Below, one piece after another: positions 9,124 through 18,415 of a DNA stretch of 64,000 nt. This stretch comes from Novosphingobium album (ex Hu et al. 2023). GTDB lineage: Bacteria > Pseudomonadota > Alphaproteobacteria > Sphingomonadales > Sphingomonadaceae. The stretch lies in NCBI RefSeq assembly GCF_022832385.1, contig NZ_JALHLE010000005.1:310001-374000 (forward strand). The letters run 5' to 3'. The notes beneath the pieces were generated by a model. The model ran no database searches, had not been told where the DNA came from, and saw only the letters and a program-made list of their open reading frames with translations. The position numbers and the translations under genes are program-made. Each line of letters starts with the position of its first letter. The first letter of the stretch is position 1.

Positions 9124-9191
9124 ACGCATGGCGGTCACCGGGGCGGAAAAACGGGCAGATGCATCGCACTATGCGGGGACATATTTTGAAG

Positions 9192-10988
9192 ATGAAACGC
9201 GTTGACATGAAACGCAGGGCAGCATTGTTCACCGGGCTCGGCATGGCGGCCGCAGCTGCCGTCATGGCGGCGCCCGCCTTCGCCAACAGCGCTGCGGTGG
9301 ACTATTTCCGCACCCGGGCAGACCGCACCGCGGTGCCCTCGCTGCTGAGCCAGGACGACCGCGCCTATTACAGGCAGATCTTCGACGCGATCGATTCCAA
9401 GGATTGGCAGACGGTCCAGAGGATGCTGGCGGACCGGCCCGACGGCCCGCTGCATCAGCAGGCCCGCGCCGAATACTATCTTGCGGCCGGTTCCCCCAAG
9501 ATCGAGTTGCCCGAACTGCAGGCGTGGCTCGCGCAGGGCACCGAACTGCCCGGCGCCGATCAGATCAGCCGCCTTGCCCTGAAGCGCGGCGCCGGCACGG
9601 TGCCGAGCCTGCCCAGCGAACAGAACTTTGCCCGTCTGCCCTCGATGCCCAAGCGCGTGCGCCCCGGCTCGATCAATGATGGCACGATGCCGGGCTCAAT
9701 CTCCGCAGGCATTATCGAGCGTATCAAGAACGACGATCCGATCGGTGCGCGCATCCTGCTGGACGGGATCGACGCAAGCCTCAGCAACGAGGCGCGGGCC
9801 GAATGGCGCCAGCGCGTTGCCTGGAGCTTCTATATCGAGAACCAGGATTCTTCAGCCTACGAGATGGCACAGCTCGCCGCGCTGGGCAGCGGCGCCTGGG
9901 TCGGCGAGGCATGGTGGACCGCCGGGCTCGCGGCCTGGCGTCTCGGCGACTACGACGGTGCCGCAGACGCTTTCGGCCGATGCGTCCGTGCGTCATCCAA
10001 CAGCGAACTGACGAGTGCCGCGCAATACTGGCAGAGCCGCGCCTTCATCCGCGCCCGCCGTCCCGACAAGGCCGAAGAAGTGCTGCGCGCCGCCGCCACC
10101 CGCGACGAGACACTCTACGGCATGCTCGCTGCCGAACAGCTCGGCATGGCCCTGCCCGAACAGCATTCCGAGGCCGACTTCACCCAGACCGACTGGCAGC
10201 GCCTGCGCACCAGCACCAATGTGCGCGCCGCAGTGGAACTGGCCGAAATCGGCGAGGATGGCCTGGCCGACGAAGTGCTGCGCCACCAGGCGCGCATCGG
10301 CGATGCCTCGCAGTACGCACCGCTGACCCGTCTGGCCCGCGATCTCGGGCTACCCTCCACCCAGCTGTGGATGGCCTACAATGCGCCCTACGGCGGCAAG
10401 CCCGAACCGGCGACACGCTTCCCTACGCCGAAATGGACCCCGGTGGGCGGCTGGAAAGTCGATCCGGCGCTTGTCTATGCTCATACGCTGCAGGAATCCC
10501 TGTTCCAGACCAGTGTCGTCAGCCCCGCTGGCGCGCGCGGACTGATGCAGATCATGCCGGCTGCCGCAAAGGATCACGCCGCGGACCTGGGCGTTACCGG
10601 TTCCGCCGGCGATCTCAACAAGCCCGAAGTCAACCTTGCCTTCGGCCAGCAGCACCTGCTGGCGCTGAACGGCGCAGCCGGCACGCAAGGGCTGCTACTG
10701 AAGGTCATGGCGGCTTACAATGCCGGACCTGTTCCCATCACGCGCTGGAATACGGACGTGAAGGACCAGGGCGATCCGCTGCTCTGGATGGAATCGCTGC
10801 CTTATTGGGAAACCCGCGGCTACGTGAATATTGTCCTGCGCAATTACTGGATGTACGAGCGGCAGGCCGGTGGCCCTTCGGAAAGCCGGATGGAACTGGC
10901 ACAGGACATGTGGCCGACCTTCCCCGGTCTTTCCGGTTCGCAAGGCGTTCGCATGGCAGCGAACGGAGCGATATTGCGTGGCCATTGA
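9192..10988 (+). CDS. Soluble lytic murein transglycosylase
   Basis: This periplasmic enzyme cleaves the MurNAc-GlcNAc bond of peptidoglycan, forming 1,6-anhydroMurNAc. Starting at ATG 9192 (or 9207) it has a signal peptide with a twin Lys/Arg head, Ala-rich core and cleavage near AFA-NS, and 598 residues in all. The middle is a helical superhelix (U-domain-like, residues about 200-380). The C-terminal SLT domain has the catalytic Glu at about residue 435 in QESLFQ, then SPAGARGLMQIMP and AYNAGP. It overlaps moaB by 11 bases. Released anhydro-muropeptides could feed the putative recycling genes at 45-47.5 kb; that link is inference. Confidence 0.93.
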   Translation: MKRVDMKRRAALFTGLGMAAAAAVMAAPAFANSAAVDYFRTRADRTAVPSLLSQDDRAYYRQIFDAIDSKDWQTVQRMLADRPDGPLHQQARAEYYLAAGSPKIELPELQAWLAQGTELPGADQISRLALKRGAGTVPSLPSEQNFARLPSMPKRVRPGSINDGTMPGSISAGIIERIKNDDPIGARILLDGIDASLSNEARAEWRQRVAWSFYIENQDSSAYEMAQLAALGSGAWVGEAWWTAGLAAWRLGDYDGAADAFGRCVRASSNSELTSAAQYWQSRAFIRARRPDKAEEVLRAAATRDETLYGMLAAEQLGMALPEQHSEADFTQTDWQRLRTSTNVRAAVELAEIGEDGLADEVLRHQARIGDASQYAPLTRLARDLGLPSTQLWMAYNAPYGGKPEPATRFPTPKWTPVGGWKVDPALVYAHTLQESLFQTSVVSPAGARGLMQIMPAAAKDHAADLGVTGSAGDLNKPEVNLAFGQQHLLALNGAAGTQGLLLKVMAAYNAGPVPITRWNTDVKDQGDPLLWMESLPYWETRGYVNIVLRNYWMYERQAGGPSESRMELAQDMWPTFPGLSGSQGVRMAANGAILRGH

Positions 10989-11505
10989 CACGGACCGGAC
11001 TTTCAAGCCCATCAACATTGCCCTTCTGACCGTTTCCGACACCCGGGGCCCCGAGGACGACACCTCGGGCGACATCCTCGCCCAGCGCATCAAGGACGCA
11101 GGGCACAAGCTGGTCGCCCGCGCGATCGAGAAGGACGATGCCGCGCGCATCGCCAACCGCTTCAACAACTGGATCGACGACAAGGGCATCGACGCCGTGA
11201 TCTCCACCGGCGGCACCGGCCTGACCGGCCGCGACGTCACCCCCGAAGCGCTCGACCGGGTGAAGGAAAAGGACATCCCCGGCTTCGGCGAACTGTTCCG
11301 CTGGCTCTCCTACAAGACCATCGGCACCTCGACCGTACAGAGCCGCGCCATGGCGGTGGTCTCGCGCGGGACCTACATCTTCGCCCTGCCCGGTTCCAAC
11401 GGCGCAGTGAAGGACGGCTGGGACGGCATCCTCGCCGAACAGCTCGACAGCCGCAACCGGCCCTGCAATTTCGTGGAACTGATGCCGCGTTTGCGGGAAG
11501 TCTGA
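10978..11505 (+). CDS. moaB: Molybdenum cofactor biosynthesis protein MoaB (molybdopterin adenylyltransferase family)
   Basis: This MogA/MoaB-type protein is thought to adenylylate molybdopterin before Mo insertion. The GTG at 10978 has GGAG about 7 bases upstream and overlaps the transglycosylase stop, giving 175 residues. Longer in-frame starts fall inside the transglycosylase coding sequence. Motifs are LTVSDTRGPEDDTSGD, the molybdopterin-binding STGGTGLTGRDVTPEA, and ALPGSNGAVKDGWD. Overlap with the preceding gene implies co-translation, although no functional link between the two is known. Confidence 0.95.
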   Translation: MAIDTDRTFKPINIALLTVSDTRGPEDDTSGDILAQRIKDAGHKLVARAIEKDDAARIANRFNNWIDDKGIDAVISTGGTGLTGRDVTPEALDRVKEKDIPGFGELFRWLSYKTIGTSTVQSRAMAVVSRGTYIFALPGSNGAVKDGWDGILAEQLDSRNRPCNFVELMPRLREV

Positions 11506-11673
11506 GCCTGGCGAGCGGGGCGATGGCAGCTTTGCGTCTCCATTTGCAGGCATCGAAGTTTGGACTGAACTTTCTTAAAAGCCGTCATTCACAGCTAATC
11601 CTCTCGTCGCGCGGGACGTCCTTGTGCCCGCCTGCCTCGCTGCGTTAACCCGTTGGGAAAGGAGACCCATATC

Positions 11674-12012
11674 GTGCTCAAGCGCCTGCTTATCCTCTCA
11701 ATTCCTCTCCTCGCCGGCGCCTGCGCAACCGATCGCCATGCGAACACGCTCTCCGAAAGCGCAGTCGAGGGCAGAGCCTTTGCGCAAGCAAACTGCACCG
11801 GTTGTCATGCGCTCGATGACGGGGTCTCGCCCAACCCGGACGCTCCGAGCCTTCGCCATGCAGTCCGCCGCTTGCCGGCATGGATGGTGGAAGGTTCGTT
11901 CGAGCGTGGCGTTCAGATCGGTCATACGACCAAGATGCCGGTCTTCGTATTCAAGGAACACGATATCGCCAATTTGCTCGCTTATTTCGAGACGCTCAAA
12001 GACAAGGAATGA
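11674..12012 (+). CDS. Class I c-type cytochrome, putative lipoprotein
   Basis: A small electron carrier with one covalently attached heme. The GTG at 11674 has AAAGGAG about 8 bases upstream and gives 112 residues. The N-terminus is a lipoprotein signal with lipobox LAGAC. The heme-binding motif is CTGCH in AQANCTGCHALDD, and the probable axial Met is in TTKMPVF, followed by the usual C-terminal helix DIANLLAYFETLK. The mature protein would be tethered in the periplasm. It lies 144 bases upstream of the P450 gene on the same strand, but the topology (periplasmic versus cytosolic) argues against a direct redox pair. Confidence 0.85.
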   Translation: MLKRLLILSIPLLAGACATDRHANTLSESAVEGRAFAQANCTGCHALDDGVSPNPDAPSLRHAVRRLPAWMVEGSFERGVQIGHTTKMPVFVFKEHDIANLLAYFETLKDKE

Positions 12013-12156
12013 AGCGTGGCAAATTCCGCCATGAGCGGACCTTCATTCAGGCGTCAACGCACCCATCAGCCCGCCTGCTGACCTTTCTGTGAGTTGCTCC
12101 GCGCCCTGTGCCGCCTACTCCTTCCCCCATAACAAAAGGATGGGAGAACAGGCGCC

Positions 12157-13362
12157 GTGGCATCTCTTGCGAGCACATTGCCCGATAACGTTCCGGCCGG
12201 CCGCGTGGTCGACTTCGATGTTTTCGCGCCCCCCGGAGGCGAGAGCGACTATTTCGCGGCATGGGCAACTTTGCGTGGCGGCGATGGGCTCGTCTGGACC
12301 ACCTCCAACGGCGGCCACTGGATCGCCACCAAAGGCGAGCTGACCCGCCAGATCTGGAACGATGCGGAGACCTTCTCCAGCGAGGCACTGGCGGTCACGC
12401 CGGGACTTGGCGAGGCCATGCGCTTCATTCCGCTCCAGCAGGACGCCCCGGAGCACAAGCCGTTCCGCGCCGCGATCATGAAGGGCTTCGGCAACAACCA
12501 CGTCATGGCCATGGAGCCCGTGATCCGGAAGGTCACGCGCGAACTGATCGCGGACCTGCGCGCGCACGGCGGCTGCGAGTTCATGCAGGAATTCGCCGAG
12601 ATCGTGCCGATCCATGTCTTCCTCAGCCTGATCGGCGTTCCCACCGAAGACCGCGCCCGACTGCGGCCGCTCGGCCAGCAGCTGACCCGGCCCGACGGCT
12701 CGATGACGGTCGAGCAGCTGCGCGATGCGGCCGACGACTACCTGCGCCCCTATATCGAGGAACGCCTCGCCACGCCGGGACCGGACCTGTTCAGCCGCAT
12801 TCTGGCGATCCCGATCGACGGCCGCCCCTGGACCTTCGAGGAAGCCCAGCGCATGTGCCGCAACCTGCTGTTCGGCGGGCTCGATACGGTCGTCTCGATG
12901 TTCGGGAACATCGCGCTGCACCTTGCGCGCCATCCGTCCGATCAGGCCCTGCTGCGCGAACGCCCTGATCTGATCCCGCAGGCCGCTGACGAACTTATGC
13001 GCCGCTATCCCATGGTCTCGGTCACGCGGAACGTGGTGCAAGACATCCAACTCGACGGCGTCACCCTCAGGACCGGCGACCTCGTCTACATCAACAGCTC
13101 GATCCACAATCTCGACCCGGCCTGCTTCGACGATCCGCTCACCGTGGATTTCGAGCGCAATCTGGCGCCTGTCCGTCACACCACCATGGGCGTGGGGCCG
13201 CACCGCTGCGTCGGCGCGGGGCTGGCTCGGCTCGAGGCGATCCTGTTTCTCGAGGAATGGCTTGCCGCCATCCCGCCTTTCCGCGTCAGCGAAGGTACCC
13301 AGCCGGTCTACCGCGCGGGCAACGTCGGCGCGATCACCGACCTGCGGCTCGCGTGGGATTGA
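12157..13362 (+). CDS. Cytochrome P450, CYP101 (P450cam)-like
   Basis: A cytosolic heme monooxygenase of 401 residues from GTG 12157 (GGGAG upstream). It tracks P450cam along its length: NGGHWIATKG near residue 52, TRPDGSMT near 178, the I-helix GGLDTVVS with the Asp243-Thr244 acid/alcohol pair, ERP-x-LIP, and the heme loop HTTMGVGPHRCVGAGLARLE with Cys351. The usual Phe at the start of the heme loop is Met344. CYP101 enzymes from sphingomonads hydroxylate camphor, ionones and similar terpenoids; the substrate here is not deducible. No 2Fe-2S ferredoxin gene is adjacent. The nearest reductase-type gene, at 36.7 kb, is of the adrenodoxin-reductase class. Confidence 0.93.
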   Translation: MASLASTLPDNVPAGRVVDFDVFAPPGGESDYFAAWATLRGGDGLVWTTSNGGHWIATKGELTRQIWNDAETFSSEALAVTPGLGEAMRFIPLQQDAPEHKPFRAAIMKGFGNNHVMAMEPVIRKVTRELIADLRAHGGCEFMQEFAEIVPIHVFLSLIGVPTEDRARLRPLGQQLTRPDGSMTVEQLRDAADDYLRPYIEERLATPGPDLFSRILAIPIDGRPWTFEEAQRMCRNLLFGGLDTVVSMFGNIALHLARHPSDQALLRERPDLIPQAADELMRRYPMVSVTRNVVQDIQLDGVTLRTGDLVYINSSIHNLDPACFDDPLTVDFERNLAPVRHTTMGVGPHRCVGAGLARLEAILFLEEWLAAIPPFRVSEGTQPVYRAGNVGAITDLRLAWD

Positions 13363-13366
13363 TATC

Positions 13367-14209
13367 TCAGGAGAACAGCGAAAGGCCCGCCGCGTCCTCC
13401 GCCGGGAGGGCGATCCGGAACACGTCGCGCAGCGTCCGGGCATAGTCCGCCGGGCCCTCGATGACGCAGCGGTCCGTCCCGCGCGCGTGGTGCACGGTCA
13501 GTTCGCGGTCCACCATCGAGGCGAAGCCGTCTGTCCGCGGGATACTGGCGACATGCAGCGAGGTGAACCGCGTGCCGGGCCGCGTCGCGGTCCAGTGATT
13601 GGCCTGTTCGAGATCGTCCGGCGCCACTTCGAACAAGTCGAAGGTGTACTGCGGCTGCCAGTCCGCATGCGGCGCGGCGCGACCATCGGTGGCGGCAGGC
13701 GGCCCGGCGCGTTCGAGCAGCCATTGCCCACCCGTGGTTCCTTCATCTCCGATCCGGCGCAGGCGGTGGCGCGCACCGTCCGCGGTCTGCGCCTCGGCGC
13801 CGTCCGCCAGTGGCAGCGGCGGCACATTGCTGCCCCCGAAACCGGCGTCCGCCAGCGTGGGCGCCCCTTCCACTTCTGCTAGCAGGCAGACGTGCGTGCG
13901 CGGCGGTATCACGCCTTCGGGCAGGCCCAGCCGCACGCGCGCCAGCAACGGCCGGTTTGGCAGGCCCAGCGCCGTCAGCGCATCGGCATAGAGCCGGTTC
14001 TGCTCGAAACAGTACCCGCCCCGCCCCTTTGCCACGAGCTTATCGAACACGCTTTCGCTGTCGATCCGGATGCCGCGCCCCAGCGGAATGTCGAGGTTCT
14101 CGAACCCGATCGCCATGCGGTGAGCCGATTGCAGTGCGGCAAGCCCTCCGGCGTCGCAAGCGGGACGGGCATCGAGGCCGATGCGGGCAAGATAGCGGTT
14201 CAGATCCAT
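13367..14209 (-). CDS. Arylamine N-acetyltransferase
   Basis: This enzyme transfers acetyl (or other short acyl) from CoA to aromatic amines, hydrazines and hydroxylamines through a Cys-acyl intermediate. The 280 residues are normal for the NAT family. The catalytic triad is visible: Cys67 in RGGYCFEQN, His106 in THVCLL and Asp121 in LADAGFGG. Residues 30-45 carry the conserved FENLDIPLGR. It is convergent with the P450 gene, only 4 bases between the two stops. It is plausible in a xenobiotic or aromatic catabolic neighbourhood, but NATs are widespread and the natural substrate is unknown. Confidence 0.95.
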   Translation of the reverse strand: MDLNRYLARIGLDARPACDAGGLAALQSAHRMAIGFENLDIPLGRGIRIDSESVFDKLVAKGRGGYCFEQNRLYADALTALGLPNRPLLARVRLGLPEGVIPPRTHVCLLAEVEGAPTLADAGFGGSNVPPLPLADGAEAQTADGARHRLRRIGDEGTTGGQWLLERAGPPAATDGRAAPHADWQPQYTFDLFEVAPDDLEQANHWTATRPGTRFTSLHVASIPRTDGFASMVDRELTVHHARGTDRCVIEGPADYARTLRDVFRIALPAEDAAGLSLFS

Positions 14210-14307
14210 GCCTGCGGGCTTAGGCTCGGAAGCTCCGTGTGGGCAAGTCTGTGGACAACATGTTCAATGCCTGTGGGTACACTGTGCGCGATATGGGCAA
14301 AGGCAAA

Positions 14308-14333
14308 CGGCGGCCTCCCGAAGGAGACCGCCG
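14308..14333 (-). terminator. Rho-independent terminator of the TonB receptor gene
   Basis: An 11-base-pair GC stem with one G-U pair and a stable TTCG tetraloop lies about 26 bases after the receptor stop. On the minus strand it is followed by TTTGCC. Confidence 0.7.
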
Positions 14334-14358
14334 CCCTGCACACCCTTTCGGGACTTCG

Positions 14359-16932
14359 TTACCCGCCGAAGCGCAATTTCAGGCGAACGCCATACATGCG
14401 GGGCTCGTTGACGATCTGCGATTCCAGACCAAACGAGTTGAAGCCATTGACCACGTTGACCGGGAACTTCTCGTTGGTGACGTTGGTCATGAAGAACGCC
14501 GCGTCGATCGGGCTGCCGAAGATCGAATCCCAGTTGGCATTGAGATTGAGCAGCTTCGTCGACGGCATCAGCCCCGGATTACGCGGCGGCATGACATCGG
14601 CGAACACAATCCAGTCGGTGGACGTCGTGCCGGCCGGCGGGTTGGTATAGTTGTTCCAGGCAATGTCGTCCGCGCGCGAGGCATATTGCTTGGCGGTATA
14701 AACGAATGTGGCGCCTACCGAGAGCTTGCCCGCAGATTCCGGAACCGGCAGGTTCAGCGTACCGGTCAACGTCAGGCGATGCTTGGGCGACAGGCTGAGC
14801 GGGCCACCGACAACTGCGGTGGGAACCACACGCGACCATGAGCTGGCACCCGGCACCCATGGCACAAGGTCGTCGGCGGGAATGCCCGAAAGCTCCTGCA
14901 GCTTGGTGTTGAGATAAGTGTATCCGGCATCCAGCTTGAGGATGTCGGCCACCGTCACAGACGCATCCACCTCGATACCCCAGATCCGCGACTTGCCTGC
15001 GTTGATGATAGCAGTGCCGCCCAGCAGCGGTGCACCCTGCTTGGCCACCAGCGTCGCCTGTATCTGCTGGTCACGGAAGTCATTGTAGAAGCCGGTAAGG
15101 TTGAAATAGCCCTTCAACGCACCACTGTACCACGAGGTCTTGGTGCCCAGTTCATAGGTATCGACCTTCTCCGGCCCCCACGCATTGAAGGGGATATAAG
15201 TCGGGTTCACGCCACCAGCGCGGTATCCCCGCGTCCACTTGGCGAAGAGCAGGATGTCAGTGGTAGGCTTGTACTCGAGATCAATCGTCCAGGTCGGCTT
15301 GTCCGACTTGGCAGTGTCCTTCGCGTAGCACTGCTTGAAATCCATCGGCGCTATCGGCTTCTTCTGGCCGGTGTTCACACCATTGACGATCAGCCCGTTG
15401 ATGAGCGGGTTGTTGCAATACCACGAGGGTACGAAGGGCGTTTCGAAGAAGATGCCGGTGCCGTCGTATTCGTAGCTCTGCTTGTCCCAGGTGTAGCGGG
15501 CACCGGCAGTCAGCGCGAGCTGATCGGTGAAGTTGTATGTGCCCTGCGCATAAATCGCACGGCTGCTGTATGAGCGCTTCTGCCAGGGCGCCGAGATGCT
15601 CGAAGACGTCGGGCTGATGCCAAAGCACTGGTACTGATAGGGATCGACGCAGTTCAGCAGGAACGGCGTGAACTGCACGTTGTACCCCATCGGGTTTGCC
15701 TGCTCGAAATAGCCACCTGCCTGCCAGGTCAGCTTGCCATCGGACGTGCGGCCTTGGAGCTGCAGTTCCTCGGTGATTGTCTCTTCATCGGCGTTCTTGA
15801 AATTCGGGAAATTGCCGAGATGGATCAGATTGATGAACGGGTTGATCGTGCCGTAGGGGCTGACGCCGTCCGGAATGTAGTAGTATTCGCCTTCAAGCGT
15901 CTGGCGGGCCACTTCCTGGAACTGGCCGTAGCTGACGATGTTCTTGACCGTCAGATTATCGCTCGCCTGCCACGTCGTGGTGTTGATGATCTGCCAGGTG
16001 GTGAACTTGTTGCGGGCGTAGGCATCGGTGTTGGACACATCCCACCAGCCGCCGCCAACCGACGCCTCGCCCGCGATCTGGCGGGCGGCGAAGCTGCCGA
16101 AGCCGGACTTGGGATTGTAGGCGATTACCTTGGGCACCGTGCCGTTGGTGTCGGACTTTGTGTAAGTCGCGACGGTATAATTCTCCAGGTCGGGCGTCAG
16201 CTCGGCCAGCACGCTGAGGCGCGCGGCGATGTAGTCGGTATTGTTGAACCGGCTGGGCCCGATGTCGGTGAGGTTGTGGATGTAGCCGTCGCGCTTCATG
16301 CGGTCGACACCGAGCCGCACCTTGAAGGTATCCGCCAGCGGGACGTTCAGCACGGCCTGCACGCGGCGCATGTCGTAGTTCCCGTAGGAACCCTCGACAT
16401 AGCCTTCGAGCAGGTCCGTCGGCTTGTTTGGCACCAACAGCACCGCGCCGCCCGTGGTGTTGCGGCCGAACAGGGTGCCTTGCGGTCCTTTCAGGACCTG
16501 CACGTTCTGCAGGTCGAACATGCTGCCCACGCCCGCGCCCTCGCCCGAAGTGGTCGCCCCTCCCGCGCGCGGGGCCACGGTGTCGGCAAAGTACACACCC
16601 ACCGACGGCACCGTGCCCAGATCCTGCACGAAGCCACGGATCGAGAAAGAGGCCTTTTCCGGACCGAACTTGGAGTTCACCGACAGCGAGGGCGTATAAG
16701 TCGCCAGATCGGCCGAATTGACGATGTTCCGCTTGGAAATGTCTGCCTGGCTATAGACCGAGATCGAGATCGGCACGTCCTGCAGCCGCTCCTCGGTGCG
16801 GCGCGCGGTGACGATGATGGTGTTGGAATCGAACGCCTCCTCGCCGGAATCCTGTGCCATCGCCGGTGTCGAAAGCACGGCGCTCATCGCCGTTGCACTC
16901 AGAATCGCAAACCTGCTGGTCAGTCCCTTCAT
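14359..16932 (-). CDS. TonB-dependent outer-membrane receptor
   Basis: An outer-membrane gated barrel that imports a large or scarce ligand using TonB. The ATG at 16932 has GGGAGGA just upstream and gives 857 residues; the open frame to 17010 is not needed. The signal peptide ends near PAMAQ. A TonB box and plug start follow (NTIIVTARRTEERLQDVP), with the plug continuing through VLKGPQGTLFGRNTTGGAV. Residues 200-857 form the barrel, ending with the aromatic-rich RLKLRFGG, slightly unusual in lacking a terminal Phe. Flanking catabolic genes suggest import of an organic compound rather than iron. The substrate is unknown. Confidence 0.93.
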   Translation of the reverse strand: MKGLTSRFAILSATAMSAVLSTPAMAQDSGEEAFDSNTIIVTARRTEERLQDVPISISVYSQADISKRNIVNSADLATYTPSLSVNSKFGPEKASFSIRGFVQDLGTVPSVGVYFADTVAPRAGGATTSGEGAGVGSMFDLQNVQVLKGPQGTLFGRNTTGGAVLLVPNKPTDLLEGYVEGSYGNYDMRRVQAVLNVPLADTFKVRLGVDRMKRDGYIHNLTDIGPSRFNNTDYIAARLSVLAELTPDLENYTVATYTKSDTNGTVPKVIAYNPKSGFGSFAARQIAGEASVGGGWWDVSNTDAYARNKFTTWQIINTTTWQASDNLTVKNIVSYGQFQEVARQTLEGEYYYIPDGVSPYGTINPFINLIHLGNFPNFKNADEETITEELQLQGRTSDGKLTWQAGGYFEQANPMGYNVQFTPFLLNCVDPYQYQCFGISPTSSSISAPWQKRSYSSRAIYAQGTYNFTDQLALTAGARYTWDKQSYEYDGTGIFFETPFVPSWYCNNPLINGLIVNGVNTGQKKPIAPMDFKQCYAKDTAKSDKPTWTIDLEYKPTTDILLFAKWTRGYRAGGVNPTYIPFNAWGPEKVDTYELGTKTSWYSGALKGYFNLTGFYNDFRDQQIQATLVAKQGAPLLGGTAIINAGKSRIWGIEVDASVTVADILKLDAGYTYLNTKLQELSGIPADDLVPWVPGASSWSRVVPTAVVGGPLSLSPKHRLTLTGTLNLPVPESAGKLSVGATFVYTAKQYASRADDIAWNNYTNPPAGTTSTDWIVFADVMPPRNPGLMPSTKLLNLNANWDSIFGSPIDAAFFMTNVTNEKFPVNVVNGFNSFGLESQIVNEPRMYGVRLKLRFGG

Positions 16933-17364
16933 CTGTTCCTCCCATTGCGGCGGACGCAGGAATCCTCCGGTCCGCGCTCTACCCATTCGACACATGCAGG
17001 AGGTTTGCAAAACGCCCGGTACAGCGATGCCCGTTTACGGGTCGGCCACGGTGCGGCTGTCATCCTCCCTCGGGTGCCTTTGCGGCACCTCGTTCATGTG
17101 ACGGGAGGACTCTGCTCCCGAAACTGCACAGATGTCAACGCAGAGACCGTTTTCCGGATCACATCCCGAACTGCGGTCGCAGCGATTTCACCACGTCTCA
17201 AAGTTCAATATTGTTGTTTATTATTGTTTATTATTATTTATTTAAATAAACATCAACGACCGCCCGCAGGCGTTGTGATCCACCATGTCGCACTGCCGCT
17301 CCTGCGATGTCATTTCTAGACAATCGTCTTGTCCGCGTGAAGCGACGGAAACGCCGTTGTCCCC
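16933..17364. other. Intergenic region with AT-rich repeat tract
   Basis: This 430-base gap precedes the TonB receptor gene and follows the alpha/beta hydrolase gene. The first 200 bases are ordinary GC-rich sequence with no supported gene. Bases 17205-17255 are abruptly AT-rich and described separately. The rest, up to the hydrolase stop, shows no coding character. Confidence 0.5.
17214..17251. promoter_or_regulatory. AT-rich repeat and palindrome upstream of the TonB receptor
   Basis: Two direct copies of TTGTTTATTA (17214-17223, 17224-17233) are followed by a variant and a perfect 14-base palindrome TTTATTTAAATAAA (17237-17250). In a GC-rich genome this is a conspicuous island about 280 bases upstream of the receptor start. 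It could bind a regulator or nucleoid protein, or supply an UP-like element. The function is inference. Confidence 0.4.
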
Positions 17365-18270
17365 TCACCCCCCGATGAAATCGAGGATCAGCGGCACCAG
17401 CTTCGGCCAGGAGCGGAACAGCGTGTGCCCCTCGGTTCCGGCCATGGTCTGACCCGAACGGTAGTTCCACTCGTTGTCCTCCCAAGGCGGATCGAGCATC
17501 AGCGAATGCGGCACCAGCCGGTGCACCCATTCCGACGTCGCGCGGGTATGCGAAAGGTCGCTCCTGCCACTGCGGAACACCAGCGTGGGCATCGTCAGGC
17601 GGGCGAAGTCGCGCGGCGTCATGCCGGGGACTGGCGTGATCGGTGAGGGAACGTAAGCCGCCGCCCACTTCTGCATGATGCCGATGAACCGGCCGGGATC
17701 GTAATTGCGAATGTATTCGCGCGCCTGTTCGCTCTTGGCGAAATTCTCGGCCCAGCTGGTTGACTTCATGACCGCTTCCATGCCGCCGGTGCTGGCCAGC
17801 GTGCCTGCCTCGCCGCAATAATAGGAGGCAAGCTGCATCAGGCCGATGGGATCGCCGGAAATCCACCAGAGCGCCAGATGCGAACAGATATCCGGGTCAC
17901 GCGCCGCCGCCAGCAGCGACACGCGGCTGCCGCCCGATCCGCCCGCGATCACGGTGGGACCCAGGTCGAGCGCGCGGATGAGCCCGGTGAGCGCCTCGGC
18001 CTGCATTTCCGATTCGCTGTCGCCCAGCAGGCAGGCATCCGACAGGCCGCAGTTCGGGCGGTCATAGATCAGCACCCGCTTTCCCGCCTTGACGAACGCC
18101 TCAGCCATTTCGCGCAGCCCCGGCACGTCCATGGTGAAGCGCCCGCCCGGCGTCAGCGCGATGGCCGGATCGCCTTCCTTGCCCATCAGTTCGTAGGCAA
18201 CACCGGTTTCGCCGCCCGTAATACCGATCTGGATCTTTGGCACATCATTCTCCCATGTCTTTGGCGCCAT
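17365..18270 (-). CDS. Alpha/beta hydrolase
   Basis: A probable cytosolic serine hydrolase of 301 residues from ATG 18270, which has AGGGAA upstream; the frame extends to 18324 without a better start. The nucleophile elbow is GGSGGS with Ser112. The acid is probably the Asp in RSGRSDLSHT and the base His in GTEGHTLF near the C-terminus. RVLIYDRPNCGLSD matches the oxyanion and early strand region of C-C hydrolase-like or epoxide-hydrolase-like enzymes. PWEDNEWNYR before the His is unusual. Its gene stands upstream of the TonB receptor gene on the same strand but is separated by 430 bases. Substrate unknown. Confidence 0.85.
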   Translation of the reverse strand: MAPKTWENDVPKIQIGITGGETGVAYELMGKEGDPAIALTPGGRFTMDVPGLREMAEAFVKAGKRVLIYDRPNCGLSDACLLGDSESEMQAEALTGLIRALDLGPTVIAGGSGGSRVSLLAAARDPDICSHLALWWISGDPIGLMQLASYYCGEAGTLASTGGMEAVMKSTSWAENFAKSEQAREYIRNYDPGRFIGIMQKWAAAYVPSPITPVPGMTPRDFARLTMPTLVFRSGRSDLSHTRATSEWVHRLVPHSLMLDPPWEDNEWNYRSGQTMAGTEGHTLFRSWPKLVPLILDFIGG

Positions 18271-18415
18271 GGTTCCCTGCCTTCCCTTCCCGCGCAAGTC
18301 CCTAGTTTGGAACGGGACGGGCACCGCCCCCGCGATTGCCGCCAGCCAGCGCGCACGCTAGGCTTGCCTCTCGCTTCGTTGCGGGGTCCCGTCTGCACGA
18401 ACGGTGGAGACAGCC

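Noticed and set aside
12115..13443. 442-codon minus-strand open frame opposite the P450
   Set aside because: The P450 frame carries the heme loop and I-helix; the antisense frame has none of the features of a protein family.
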